Source of the DNA: Terribacillus sp. DMT04
GTDB taxonomy: Bacteria > Bacillota > Bacilli > Bacillales > Amphibacillaceae
NCBI RefSeq assembly: GCF_019056395.1
Contig: NZ_CP077639.1
Span: 2,110,001-2,174,000 of the forward strand
Length of the DNA: 64,000 nt
Direction: 5' to 3'
Each line of letters opens with the position of its first letter. Within the stretch, counting starts at the first letter, position 1. The notes beneath the pieces are model-generated. The model worked only from the letters and a program-made list of their open reading frames with translations, was not told where the DNA came from and did no database searches. The position numbers and the translations under genes are program-made. This document shows, one piece after another, positions 26,609 through 35,201 of the stretch.

Positions 26609-27409
26609 TTAGCCGAATTTAATTCTGCCTACTTCCGTAACTGGCCGCTGCAGCCACATGTTTGCGATTTTCATAAACAGATGTGTATCACCTGTTGCAT
26701 AAAATTGATGGGAAACAGGACGCGTTCCTTCATATAGTTTTCGTTTGAAACCGAGAATGGCACTTACTTCCCTTGCTGTTTCATCTCCAGAACTAATAAC
26801 TTCTACTTGATCCCCGACCACGTCCTCAATGACTGATTTGATGAGCGGGTAATGCGTGCAGCCGAGAATGAGCGTGTCCATCTGTTTCCAATTCTCTAAC
26901 GGCTTTAACGCCTCTTGGACAACCTGGTGTGCAAGAGGCCCAGAAATGACGCCTTTTTCCACCATCGGCACAAATGTCGGACAAGCAAGTCCTTCAATCT
27001 CCAGCTCACTATTGATATTTTTAAGCGCCTTACGGTACGCATGGCTGCGAATCGTGCCTTCTGTACCTAGTACGCCTATATGATTGGTGTTCGTTGTTTT
27101 GATTGCTGCCCGTGCGCCTGGTTCAATAACACCGACAACTGGTATGTCCAGCTTTTGCTTCAGTTCTTCTAAAGTAAAAGCTGTCGCCGTGTTACAAGCA
27201 ATCACAAGCATTTTAATATTCTTCTCCAGGAGGAAATTTACCATATCCCAAGTAAATTCCACAACTTCCTCTTCTGGCCGCGGACCATATGGGCAGCGCA
27301 GCGTATCACCTACGTAAATAAGGTTCTCTTTTGGCAGCTGCCGCATTAATTCTCTGGCAACCGTCAGTCCCCCTACTCCTGAATCGATGACCCCTATTGG
27401 ATAATCCAC
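26609..27409 (-). CDS. racE: Glutamate racemase
   Basis: A 266-residue cytoplasmic enzyme that interconverts L- and D-glutamate for peptidoglycan. Motifs are DSGVGGLTV (Asp9), ACNTAT with Cys72, and LGCTHYPL with Cys184, the two catalytic thiols. The start is GTG after GAGGAGATAAAC, 2 bp past the MarR-type gene, so the pair is coupled. The same neighbours (ysmB, racE, gerM) occur in B. subtilis. The generic name is murI. Confidence 0.96.
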   Translation of the reverse strand: MDYPIGVIDSGVGGLTVARELMRQLPKENLIYVGDTLRCPYGPRPEEEVVEFTWDMVNFLLEKNIKMLVIACNTATAFTLEELKQKLDIPVVGVIEPGARAAIKTTNTNHIGVLGTEGTIRSHAYRKALKNINSELEIEGLACPTFVPMVEKGVISGPLAHQVVQEALKPLENWKQMDTLILGCTHYPLIKSVIEDVVGDQVEVISSGDETAREVSAILGFKRKLYEGTRPVSHQFYATGDTHLFMKIANMWLQRPVTEVGRIKFG

Positions 27410-27411
27410 GT

Positions 27412-27894
27412 TTATCTCCTCTTTTTCTTCTCTGTTTTAGCCTCTAGCTGTTCGTAATCATTCATTTTACCGTGTAACTTATGTAAGAGCAACTGCAGCT
27501 GATCTGCTTCATCCGGCGAAAAAGTTTCCAGCAGATGTCCGAGATAAGCTTGTCGTTTCTTGATCACTTCCGTAATGATTTGCTCTCCCTTTTCCAGGAT
27601 ATGCACACGCACGATGCGCCGGTCCTTTTCATCACGCACACGCTTTACCAGTTCGTTTTTCTCCAGCCGATCCACGATATCTGTCGTCGTACTAATGGCC
27701 AGCTTAATTGTTTGAGATAGTTCCCCTGTCGTTAAATCGCCTTTGTCTGCCAGCCATTGCAGCGCGACGAATTGCGGTGCTGTAATTGGATACTGCAGCA
27801 AAATCTCTCGTCCTTTTTGCTTAATAATCACAGCAATATGCCGCAATTCCTTCTCAATGGCTGCAATTCGTTCGGCTGTCAATGTGTCGTACAC
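27412..27894 (-). CDS. ysmB: MarR-family transcriptional regulator, YsmB-like
   Basis: A 160-residue winged-helix regulator. The recognition region runs through GDLTTGELSQTIKLAIS TTTDIVDRLEKN (about residues 55-85), followed by the wing with VRDEKDRRIVRVHIL. The start is GTG after GGGGGAATGGAAC. It is 2 bp upstream of racE, so it shares that transcript, and 16 bp downstream of the antiporter gene. In B. subtilis ysmB holds this position. Effector and targets are unknown. The basic tail EKKKRR may be part of DNA binding. Confidence 0.85.
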   Translation of the reverse strand: MYDTLTAERIAAIEKELRHIAVIIKQKGREILLQYPITAPQFVALQWLADKGDLTTGELSQTIKLAISTTTDIVDRLEKNELVKRVRDEKDRRIVRVHILEKGEQIITEVIKKRQAYLGHLLETFSPDEADQLQLLLHKLHGKMNDYEQLEAKTEKKKRR

Positions 27895-27909
27895 GTTCCA
27901 TTCCCCCTG

Positions 27910-29391
27910 CTACTTCTTCGTTAAAGTATTCCTGCGTAAGTATTTCGCTAGTTTTTTCTTATATTGTAAGGAAACCATAATATACAATGTATCGCCGGAC
28001 TCAATGACTGTCTGACCATTAGGCGAAATAATCTCGCCATTTCTTAGGATGGCGTTAATTAAAGTTGTCTCTGGCAATTCCAGATGCTCTAATGATTTTC
28101 CAGTAATTTCATTTACTTCGGTTGGTTTATATTCTACCATCTCCAGATTATTTCGTCCCATGCTGATTAATTCGAGCGTTTCAATTTCATTCGTTGACTG
28201 TGGCTCTACTAACTTCAGCTTGGTTGCGAGTGCTGTCACTGTTGACCCTTGCAAGACGGTTGACAACAGTACGACGAAAAAGACAGCATTAAAGATGAGC
28301 TGACTGTTTTCGATGCCGGCAATTAACGGGAAGAGAGCCAGCACAATTGGCACAGCCCCCTTTAAGCCAGCCCAGGAAATGAACAGCTTTTCTTTCGCAG
28401 AATATCTGAAACGAATAAGACTGAGGAAAGTAGCCAGCGGACGCGCCAAGAAAATCAGCACAAGTGAAAGCAAAAATCCTTTAAGCATTAAGCTTGGTGT
28501 AAACAGCTCTGACGGAAATACAAACAATCCGAGCAAGACAAACATACTAATCTGCATCAGCCAGCCGAAGCCTTCATTAAAACGTATAATGGCACGGCGA
28601 TAAGTAATTTCGGCATTACCGATATACAAGGCACTTACATACACAGCTAATAAGCCAGATGCATGGATAAGCGATGTAATGCCATAGCTTGCCAACGCAA
28701 AAGAAAGGGCAAACAATGGATAAAGTCCGCTCGTATCCAAATTGATACGGTTGATTGCTGTAACGGCAATAAAACCGATTAAAAGCCCCATCGCGGCACC
28801 AGCACCCATTTCCCAGATAAAGCTGCCAATCATGGAAACAACACTGGAGCCATGTCCGCTAATTAATTCAATACAAGTAATGGTTAAAAACATTGCCATC
28901 GGGTCGTTTGTACCGGATTCTGCTTCCAATGTGGAAGTAAGTTTTTCTTTCACATTTTGTCCTTTCAAGACAGAAAAGACAGCAGCAGCGTCCGTGGAAC
29001 CGACAATGGATCCAATTAATACAGACTCCAGCCAAGGCAAATCAAATATGTAACGCGCAGCAACTGCCACGATAGCAGATGTGAGTAATACGCCTATTGT
29101 AGACATCGTAATCGCCGGAGCAAGCGCCGGCTTCATTGTCTGCCAATTTGCGTGCAAACCACCTTCAAATAAAATAACAATCAGCGCAAAAATACCGATT
29201 CCTTCCGCTAAATACACATTATCAAAATATACGAGACCAAAACCATCACTCCCGACAATCATACCGACCGCGATAAACAGAACGAGCGCCGGAACACCGA
29301 ACCTAGTCGAAAATTTCGTCACTACAACACTCACAACGAGCAGCAGCGCGAACAGAAAGATGAATTGATTTGTTATCACATAATCCTGCAT
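27910..29391 (-). CDS. Potassium/proton antiporter (CPA family with C-terminal TrkA_C domain)
   Basis: A 493-residue inner-membrane antiporter with about twelve membrane segments (residues ~5-390) and a cytoplasmic C-terminal TrkA_C-type domain (about 410-485). The membrane part contains the acidic residues in GSIVGSTDAAAVFSVL and ESGTNDP, conserved in CPA-type cation/H+ exchangers. This layout is that of NhaP2/CvrA-type K+/H+ antiporters, but ion specificity is not proven by sequence. ATG at 29391 (MQDYV) is preferred, since the ATG two codons upstream lies in the ribosome site GGGGGA. It lies upstream of ysmB-racE on the same strand. Confidence 0.87.
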   Translation of the reverse strand: MQDYVITNQFIFLFALLLVVSVVVTKFSTRFGVPALVLFIAVGMIVGSDGFGLVYFDNVYLAEGIGIFALIVILFEGGLHANWQTMKPALAPAITMSTIGVLLTSAIVAVAARYIFDLPWLESVLIGSIVGSTDAAAVFSVLKGQNVKEKLTSTLEAESGTNDPMAMFLTITCIELISGHGSSVVSMIGSFIWEMGAGAAMGLLIGFIAVTAINRINLDTSGLYPLFALSFALASYGITSLIHASGLLAVYVSALYIGNAEITYRRAIIRFNEGFGWLMQISMFVLLGLFVFPSELFTPSLMLKGFLLSLVLIFLARPLATFLSLIRFRYSAKEKLFISWAGLKGAVPIVLALFPLIAGIENSQLIFNAVFFVVLLSTVLQGSTVTALATKLKLVEPQSTNEIETLELISMGRNNLEMVEYKPTEVNEITGKSLEHLELPETTLINAILRNGEIISPNGQTVIESGDTLYIMVSLQYKKKLAKYLRRNTLTKK

Positions 29392-29509
29392 GTACATCCC
29401 CCTACAACTTCTCGAGCTTTTTATAACTTTTTTATCCTACCCTTTATGATACCTTTAAAAACGCATACCTGCATGGAATACGCCCTATTTACCCTGGAAC
29501 AGCAAAAAA

Positions 29510-29527
29510 CCGACACACATGTGTCGG
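29510..29527 (-). terminator. Terminator after the 148-residue gene
   Basis: CCGACACACATGTGTCGG folds as an 8-bp stem, followed by TTTTTTGC on the minus strand. Confidence 0.85.
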
Positions 29528-29543
29528 CTGTTTGTCTGCTTCT

Positions 29544-29990
29544 TTATTTAAACATAGGGCTGAATGTATACGAGCGAAACAGCTCCGAAAAAGAAGATAC
29601 CGGCAAATCACGATAAGCAACGGTACGGCATCCGTTAATGCTGACCAAAATACAGTTCTGTTCTTCATCATAACGACTTACTACTGTATTTCCTTTCTTC
29701 ATCGCCCACTTTTCAAAATCCGCTGGCGGAGAGTTTCCAAACTGTGTTTCCTGAAACTGCGCAATCATACACTCTGCACCGCTGTAATGTATTGCTATCT
29801 CCTCAACAGATAAATTGTACAACGCCGCGAACGGCTGCATCACAATTGAATCATCTTCATCGGACGTGTAGAATTCCCCTGCCCCTGTTTGCTGCACAAA
29901 GGCTTCACGAACATCTTTGAAAATTTGCTGCTGCAATTTTGGCAATGCTGCAATGACTGGAGCGACAGACAGACTTTTCACAATTTCCAT
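29544..29990 (-). CDS. Protein of unknown function
   Basis: A 148-residue soluble protein. The frame is open to 30080, but AAAGGAGGGTTTTCC before ATG at 29990 (MEIVKSLSV) sets the start. It begins with two helices, followed by strands (EEQNCILVSINGCRTVAYRDLP), giving a mixed alpha/beta protein without membrane segments. I do not recognise a family. It lies between the antiporter gene and a Gly-rich membrane protein gene on the same strand, with its own terminator. Confidence 0.65.
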   Translation of the reverse strand: MEIVKSLSVAPVIAALPKLQQQIFKDVREAFVQQTGAGEFYTSDEDDSIVMQPFAALYNLSVEEIAIHYSGAECMIAQFQETQFGNSPPADFEKWAMKKGNTVVSRYDEEQNCILVSINGCRTVAYRDLPVSSFSELFRSYTFSPMFK

Positions 29991-30100
29991 GGAAAACCCT
30001 CCTTTTCTGTACAGTTTCGACAGAACAAGAGGGATACCTGCAAATATTAGGTGAAAACCCAGACAAACCGCTAATTTCACAGATTAGAGAATACGTGCAG

Positions 30101-30424
30101 TTATTCTCCTCCGCCGCCTACTCCGCCGTCTGAGCCCCCACCGTCATAGCTTGGACTGCTCGAGCCTGCATCAAGGGATTGGGAACTCAAGTCAGTGTCG
30201 TGGTATTTTTTATGATTTCCATCCAAATCAGCCGATTCAAACGCTGTCATAGAAGCTAAAACAGAAACATCTCCATTGTTGTCATGCTTTGTTTTTTTAT
30301 TATGCTCCTGATACTGATCAGTGCGGGAAGCGTTCTTTTTCTTTGTCTTCACAATCGCCAGCGCCGCAACTGCTACCAATACAATGAGACCAACAATCAC
30401 GATAACAGTTGTTATGTTATTCAT
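30101..30424 (-). CDS. Single-pass membrane protein with Gly-rich tail
   Basis: A 107-residue protein with one N-terminal membrane segment (VIVIVGLIVLVAVAALAIV, about residues 8-26), a basic stop-transfer stretch (KTKKKN), a polar middle region and a C-terminal tail of Ser, Asp and Gly (ending GGVGGGGE). The N-terminus is short, so the tail is probably cytoplasmic. AGGAGCGAGATAT precedes the ATG. Small proteins with a similar Gly-rich, low-complexity end are common but not understood. No function is proposed. Confidence 0.65.
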   Translation of the reverse strand: MNNITTVIVIVGLIVLVAVAALAIVKTKKKNASRTDQYQEHNKKTKHDNNGDVSVLASMTAFESADLDGNHKKYHDTDLSSQSLDAGSSSPSYDGGGSDGGVGGGGE

Positions 30425-30535
30425 ATATCTCGCTCCTCACAAAATTTATTACTATGTAAAAATCAATCCTTTACCATCATAACATACAAATATTTACACG
30501 TTTAGCTGCACTTGTATTGGCTCTTGTAATAAAAT

Positions 30536-30557
30536 AAGGCCGCCCTTAGGCAGCCTT
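30536..30557 (-). terminator. Terminator overlapping the holin-like gene end
   Basis: AAGGCCGCC pairs with GGCAGCCTT (one wobble pair) around a 4-nt loop, followed on the minus strand by TTATTTTATT. The stop codon of the gene lies inside the stem. Confidence 0.75.
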
Positions 30558-30818
30558 ATCTTTATCGCTATTAGATATAGTTCTCTTCCCTAAAGAATAC
30601 AATCCTGATGCAGCCAGACCAGCTAAACCGCCTGACCAAATCCGCAAAACGAGGGTAAGATCCGTTAATGGCCAAGCAAGAAAACCAATAAGCAAACCAG
30701 TCAGCAAGCTAAGCAATGGCAAGAATCGTTTGTTAACAGTGACTGTCTTTTTTACCAGCTGTACTAAAGCAATTACAATAGGGCTAATAATTGATGCAAA
30801 AGTCATCACTTCTTCCAT
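30546..30818 (-). CDS. Holin-like small membrane protein
   Basis: A 90-residue protein with two or three hydrophobic segments and a charged C-terminus (KRTISNSDKDKAA). The pattern (VQLVKKTVTVNKRFLPLLSLLTGLLIGFLAW followed by a Gly/Ala-rich segment GGLAGLAASGLYSLGKR) resembles phage holins of the Listeria A118 type. No endolysin or phage gene is nearby, so it is an orphan: either a phage remnant or a domesticated holin-like protein. AAGGTTAA precedes the ATG. Membrane location is clear; holin function is inferred from family resemblance. Confidence 0.65.
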   Translation of the reverse strand: MEEVMTFASIISPIVIALVQLVKKTVTVNKRFLPLLSLLTGLLIGFLAWPLTDLTLVLRIWSGGLAGLAASGLYSLGKRTISNSDKDKAA

Positions 30819-31081
30819 TTAACCTTGCCTCCCCGACGATTTTAATACTTACCCCTCATTACTTCTCCATGCTGTACCTAGTTCTCCTTCATCTATTTTT
30901 TGTTGTACTTAGCATTGTAGCGCCTTCACTGCCTCCAAAACCATTCACCTGGCTCATTTTAGGCTATGATGTCATAAACTACGACATACATCATTATCTT
31001 ATGTTAGCCTTTTAAACTAAGAGAATTTCAGCGTTAAACTTAAAACCTAAACAACAAACTTAATAGGAGAAGAAAAAAAAT

Positions 31082-31747
31082 TTAAAGCATCTTAAATAAT
31101 CCAAGAGTTATTAATAAACACGGTGATAAATAAACTATTTTTTGCAGACATCTTATTTTTGCTAAAACAAAACCTGACTTAATACCAAATAAAACAAATA
31201 AGCCGCTCATTAAAGCAACTAGTATGGCTGTTACAACTGGTGAATAACCCCCGATCATAGCAGCACCAATTCCAGCACCAAATGCATCTAAAGCAAGAGC
31301 TATACCTAATAATAGCGATTCTTTCGCTGAAATTGTACCTGAACGGTCTAAATCAGCCATTTGTGGTTTTTTAAGCACAGTTATGAACAGACCAAATTTC
31401 TTTATTTCAATCTTCCATTCTTTGTTCTCCATTTTATTTTTAGGTATTAAATCCTCTTCCACATTTTCATCAATCTTCTTAGATCGGAGAACATTATACA
31501 GACTAAATCCCCCTATTGAAATTAAGATCATGCTCCCAATTACTTCTGCAAAATCGGGAGGAATAAAAGAAGTTAATAAGCTCCCAATCGACATCGATGT
31601 CAGAACTGTAACTCCTGAACATAACATAATAATTAGTAACGCCAATAAAGAAATGCGGATTCGCCTCATACCATAAGTAACTCCAACACCAAAACCGTCC
31701 AAGCTCACGGCAATGATCAAGAGCATCATTCCTGCAAAATAGGCCAT
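31082..31747 (-). CDS. ytaF: Sporulation membrane protein YtaF
   Basis: A 221-residue membrane protein of the YtaF/MntP group with six hydrophobic segments. It has two repeated halves, each with an Asp in a membrane helix (AVSLDGFGVG near residue 17, and ALALDAFGAGIG near 152), and the diagnostic linker ADLDRSGTISAKESLLLG. YtaF is linked to sporulation in Bacillus; its biochemical role is not established, and related MntP proteins export manganese. More AT-rich than the backbone genes. It stands alone; GGATGGGATAGT precedes the ATG. Confidence 0.88.
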   Translation of the reverse strand: MAYFAGMMLLIIAVSLDGFGVGVTYGMRRIRISLLALLIIMLCSGVTVLTSMSIGSLLTSFIPPDFAEVIGSMILISIGGFSLYNVLRSKKIDENVEEDLIPKNKMENKEWKIEIKKFGLFITVLKKPQMADLDRSGTISAKESLLLGIALALDAFGAGIGAAMIGGYSPVVTAILVALMSGLFVLFGIKSGFVLAKIRCLQKIVYLSPCLLITLGLFKML

Positions 31748-31896
31748 ACTATCCCATCCTTCATTTATTTAAAGCTGAATTAATTATATGAAGGAATGCG
31801 ATAAATGTGAACTAATGCATTAGGTGGGAAATGTCTCACTTCTCGCTATGCGTTTTATACACATATTGGGGCATCAATTATGTAGAAGAGTTGAAG
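31748..31896. other. Intergenic sequence upstream of ytaF
   Basis: No gene or RNA was seen. It is AT-rich and should contain the ytaF promoter. Confidence 0.4.
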
Positions 31897-32073
31897 TTAG
31901 GAAAGCAATTCTAAATATTTATGTATGTTACCATCACTGAATGTTAATGAAGCAGGACTACTCTGCGTTTCTATATGTATAGTTACAGCACTATGTTCTG
32001 CCTTTTTATAACATAGAAGTTTATAATAGTAAGCTTCCGGACTTTTTACAAGACTGTGACTGACACCTTTCAG
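31897..32073 (-). pseudogene. Possible gene remnant downstream of the 171-residue gene
   Basis: On the minus strand a 57-codon open frame without a good start begins inside the stop codon of the preceding gene and ends at TAA 31897-31899. It reads in a protein-like way (YYYKLLCYKKAEHSAV then SLTFSDGNIHKYLELLS). It could be the end of the preceding gene after a frameshift, or the 3' end of a lost gene. I do not recognise it. Confidence 0.3.
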
Positions 32074-32585
32074 TTAGTTATCAAACAGCCGATTGTAATA
32101 ACCAAACCACTAAATTCTTTTTTTAGTTGGTTTATTTGTACTTCTTCAGCCATTATATCTAACACGTCCGTGCTGGTATAAATAATATATTGTTTGGTTT
32201 GAAAAACAATAGGACCGTATATCCGATCTTCAATAATATAAGAAATAAGTTTAAAAACATCCTCATTTCTAAAATTGACCTCAGCATATATTAGTTTAAA
32301 ACTCTCACTATAATCGATAATTTTTTCTTTCCAATTTGTGATCTTCAGGAATTTACCAACACCTATTTTTTTGCCATACCTTTTGCCGCCACTATAAGAA
32401 GCGACACAAAATGTCGCTTTAATAAGCGTATCTTCACTTGTAACTAGATGTATAATATCTCTTAATAATTCTCTGTTCCGATACTTATAAAACAAGTTAT
32501 ATACAAACCGTATCCTATACTTGTCAGTTGTTTGAAAGTATGGGGTTTCTTCATTACTATAAATATCTATCTCATTCAGCATCAT
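32070..32585 (-). CDS. Protein of unknown function
   Basis: A 171-residue soluble protein rich in Ile, Lys, Tyr and Asn, with AT-rich codons unlike the backbone genes, suggesting acquisition. It reads as alternating strands and helices (KYRIRFVYNLFYKYRNRELLRDI; later PIVFQTKQYIIYTSTDVLDIM). No motif is recognised. The ribosome site is weak (GGTGA nine bases before the first of two ATG codons), so the start is uncertain by one residue. It belongs to a run of four small genes on one strand between ytaF and gerE. Confidence 0.6.
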   Translation of the reverse strand: MMLNEIDIYSNEETPYFQTTDKYRIRFVYNLFYKYRNRELLRDIIHLVTSEDTLIKATFCVASYSGGKRYGKKIGVGKFLKITNWKEKIIDYSESFKLIYAEVNFRNEDVFKLISYIIEDRIYGPIVFQTKQYIIYTSTDVLDIMAEEVQINQLKKEFSGLVITIGCLITN

Positions 32586-32681
32586 TACGGTTCGTCACCA
32601 TTCTTTTAATTGTAATAATTATGTCAATCTTGTCCCTTACGAGAAAGGGAGTTGCACTATTAAGGAGGGTTGTATCTAAGA

Positions 32682-32837
32682 TTACTTTTTTCTATCCATT
32701 AACTTTTCAATAGTAAAACAGCCACCAAATAGCAACACCGCTACTATAACTAAGCGAGCGAAATTTCTATCAGGGTACACTAATTCGAATGTATAGAAGA
32801 TAACAAACGCATATATAGCCATCACAACATATTTCAC
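32682..32837 (-). CDS. Very small membrane protein
   Basis: A 51-residue protein with two hydrophobic segments and a basic end (EKLMDRKK). Start: GTG at 32837 lies six bases after a perfect GGAGG and gives a product that begins with a membrane segment; a longer reading from a GTG at 32873 overlaps the upstream gene but has no ribosome site. Function is unknown. It follows the 172-residue gene closely, so the two may be cotranscribed. Confidence 0.55.
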   Translation of the reverse strand: MKYVVMAIYAFVIFYTFELVYPDRNFARLVIVAVLLFGGCFTIEKLMDRKK

Positions 32838-32869
32838 AGAATACCTCCATCTATAAAACAACGCTTTAT

Positions 32870-33388
32870 TCACAACATAGATACTAGGCGCTTAACCCTG
32901 TCGAGATTATACTTGTATGAAGCAAGATTAATATCTGTTACAAGCGTGCTGTAGAATAACTTACCATGAGTCGACAGCTCTTTCACGAATAGCTCTCTGT
33001 CGATACTTACAATTTTATGGTCAAATTGGACTTGAATGTTTGCACCCTCATCTTTCATTGCTAATAGAATAGGCTGACCCGGAAAAAGGCACTTACCTTC
33101 ACCAAATTCTAAACATTCTTCCAGCGTGTTAAACAGGAACGCCCAAAGCATTGGCAGATCATCCCAATACTCTACACCCAAGTATTCCTTAGATTTAAAC
33201 CTAAATGAAAGACCGCCATCAAGACTTAAGAGATTGTCATCAAGGAGTTCTTCTAAGTTCGTTTTCAAGTGATCAATGAATTTTTCTTTATTATCTTCAA
33301 GGAAACAAACATGTTCGTCTGTATTTATCAAACTATTGTTCAGATTCCTAATTGGTTTAATGACTATAAATTGTTTAATCTGCAGCAT
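32870..33388 (-). CDS. Protein of unknown function, possibly an immunity-type protein
   Basis: A 172-residue soluble, acidic protein. AGGAG lies nine bases before ATG at 33388. It has an N-terminal strand region (KQFIVIKPIRNLNN), a middle part with EYLGVEYWDDLPMLWAFLFN, and a long loop GKCLFPGQPILLAMKDEGAN. The composition and the run of neighbouring small genes recall the orphan immunity genes found downstream of polymorphic toxin loci, but no toxin is encoded here and I cannot assign a family. AT-rich relative to the backbone. Confidence 0.6.
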   Translation of the reverse strand: MLQIKQFIVIKPIRNLNNSLINTDEHVCFLEDNKEKFIDHLKTNLEELLDDNLLSLDGGLSFRFKSKEYLGVEYWDDLPMLWAFLFNTLEECLEFGEGKCLFPGQPILLAMKDEGANIQVQFDHKIVSIDRELFVKELSTHGKLFYSTLVTDINLASYKYNLDRVKRLVSML

Positions 33389-33417
33389 ATAACCATACTC
33401 CTAGAGATTGAGATCAA

Positions 33418-33864
33418 TTATCGGATTTTATCTGCTAGAAATTCTTTAGCGACTTTGTTATCAGAGTCTAGCTCTATTATTTTTCTAGCAGCAGCAAGTG
33501 CTTCTTCACCATCAATTACTTTGTCCGGTACTTCATGTAAGAACAATAAATATGATAAGTATCCAGCTAACTCCTGCTGATCAGCTAACGCAATACAGCG
33601 TCTTGCGTGATAAAGAGCCGCATGATAGGCTCCCTCTATATGACAAAGCGGATTAACAAGCAATTCAAAAGCTATTTCATGAAATTCTATTTTTTCATCT
33701 TCTATAAGTAAACTTACCATGAATGTATAAACAGACATACTTGGACAAGTAAAAGCAATATCTGTTAATTCCCCGTCAAGTTCTTCAAAAGATAAGTGCT
33801 TCAAGAAGCTTTTCGCCTCTGCAAATCTACCTTTTAGTATTAATTGTTTAAATTTAGTAGACAT
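33418..33864 (-). CDS. Helical protein of unknown function, possibly an immunity-type protein
   Basis: A 148-residue, almost wholly helical protein. GGTGGGGG six bases before ATG at 33864 (MSTKFKQLILKG) sets the start; the frame is open 17 codons further. Repeating helix pairs (FAEAKSFLKHLSFEELDGEL, then CHIEGAYHAALYHARRCIALA, then EEALAAARKIIELDSDNKVA) recall TPR or HEAT-like folds. I have a vague memory of similar proteins beside Bacillus toxin loci, which is not proof. It is the first gene of the small-gene run and 30 bp upstream of the 172-residue gene. Confidence 0.62.
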   Translation of the reverse strand: MSTKFKQLILKGRFAEAKSFLKHLSFEELDGELTDIAFTCPSMSVYTFMVSLLIEDEKIEFHEIAFELLVNPLCHIEGAYHAALYHARRCIALADQQELAGYLSYLLFLHEVPDKVIDGEEALAAARKIIELDSDNKVAKEFLADKIR

Positions 33865-34245
33865 ACAAATCCCCCACCTATTACTCTGTAAATGTAACTG
33901 TAACAGTTTTCCCACTAAGTTTTAATAGAACTTTTTATAAGTTATCCCTTTACCACGGCGCACAATATGGACGACACCTTAGAAAAGTCGCTCCATTCGT
34001 TTCCTCTTCTCTTCACCATTGTGTATAAACAAAAAAGTCCCCCTCAACTGGCTAGAAGCAATCCTGATGAATGATAATAGCCATATGTATGTATAAAGCA
34101 AAAAGTGCTGTTCCGGCAACTCTCTTATAGTTTTAATCATATCTGTATTTTTAGTCCAGCATCAATTTAGAATAACGCTTACTCCATCAGCCTCATCGAC
34201 TGCATTCGTCAGCACATCATCATAATTGCTTTTCCCCAAAACAAA
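33865..34245. other. Intergenic region before gerE terminator
   Basis: About 380 bp without a convincing gene on either strand. It should contain the promoter of the small-gene run. No operator or RNA was recognised. Confidence 0.4.
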
Positions 34246-34270
34246 AAAACCGACCATCACAGTCGGTTTT
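34246..34270 (-). terminator. gerE terminator
   Basis: AAAACCGAC pairs perfectly with GTCGGTTTT around a 7-nt loop, followed on the minus strand by a T-run. It lies ~80 bp past the gerE stop. Confidence 0.85.
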
Positions 34271-34348
34271 CAGCAGCCATTAAAGCAAGCGATTATTTCT
34301 TTCTGCTTACAGTCAGCTATGTCAAGCAACAGGCAGATCAATCGCCCG

Positions 34349-34573
34349 TCAGAGCTTCAGTTCCCCCATACGAAGGAGCTCCACTACAGCCTGAGACCGT
34401 CCCTTTACTCCCAGTTTCTGCATCGTATTCGAAATGTGGTTTCGCACCGTCTTCTCTGAAATAAAAAGCTCTTGTGCGATATCCTTGGTCGTCTTATCTT
34501 GTACCAGTAGCTCAAAGACTTCTTTTTCTCGTTTGGTGAGTAATTGTTTTGGCCTGTAGTCACTATCCTTCAA
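34349..34573 (-). CDS. gerE: Spore-coat gene regulator GerE
   Basis: A 74-residue DNA-binding protein that consists only of a LuxR/FixJ-type helix-turn-helix. It reads LLTKREKEVFELLVQDKTTK then IAQELFISEKTVRNHISN and GVKGRSQAVVELLRMGELKL, almost the same as GerE of B. subtilis as I remember it. GerE adjusts late mother-cell SigK-dependent transcription of spore coat genes. In B. subtilis it lies next to sdhB; here an ~11-kb accessory block separates the two. Full length. Confidence 0.97.
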   Translation of the reverse strand: MKDSDYRPKQLLTKREKEVFELLVQDKTTKDIAQELFISEKTVRNHISNTMQKLGVKGRSQAVVELLRMGELKL

Positions 34574-34775
34574 AATTTAACCCCTCCTTGCTCTCTTCAG
34601 GGTTGCTGCGTCAGGTATTTATTTAGTCCATGTAGCTTATGTAAAGGAATGCCAGAGGGTGAACAGGAATTAGCGGAATGTTAACGATTTGTTTTATAGA
34701 TTCCATTATGATCTTATCCATAACATTTCTCCTCAGAGATAATACTCTCTGCCGCATTTACATTATTTACTTATT

Positions 34776-35027
34776 TTACTTTTTCTTCTTCGACAGCTTA
34801 TCAACAACTAAGAAAACCGCAAGCGCAAGAACGAGGACGTCAATTAATCCGAATGAATCCAGCAATGTACGTTTAATTGATTGCATTGTGTAAAGTTTGT
34901 ATACGAATATACCTAAAGATATCACTGCGCTAATCAAGAATACATAAAATAACGCTTTGGCTGAATTAGGGATAAATAGAAATACGAAAAAGACAACAAA
35001 AATGATCACCAAATAGATTATTTCCAT
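34776..35027 (-). CDS. Small membrane protein
   Basis: An 83-residue protein with three hydrophobic segments (about residues 3-20, 24-42 and 60-76) and a basic end (KLSKKKK). AGAGGAGGGAAGATTTAT before the ATG is a strong ribosome site. No family is recognised. It stands alone, facing away from the GntR-ABC operon and sharing its upstream region. Confidence 0.65.
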   Translation of the reverse strand: MEIIYLVIIFVVFFVFLFIPNSAKALFYVFLISAVISLGIFVYKLYTMQSIKRTLLDSFGLIDVLVLALAVFLVVDKLSKKKK

Positions 35028-35201
35028 ATAAATCTTCCCTCCTCTATATCCATAAATTTATTTTTTTTCTGTTACCTGTATTATTTGACTCAAGAAGATC
35101 TTACAAAACATATCTGTTAATTTACTTATACTTTATAAATTCCTACAGTAAGTATTATTTTTTCCATCATTTCAATATAAAGGTTGCAAAACGGTTCAAA
35201 T
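35028..35201. other. Divergent upstream region
   Basis: AT-rich intergenic sequence between the small membrane gene and the GntR operon promoter. No gene seen. Confidence 0.4.

Noticed and set aside
32682-32873. Longer start (GTG at 32873) for the very small membrane protein
   Set aside because: No ribosome site there, whereas GTG at 32837 has a perfect one.
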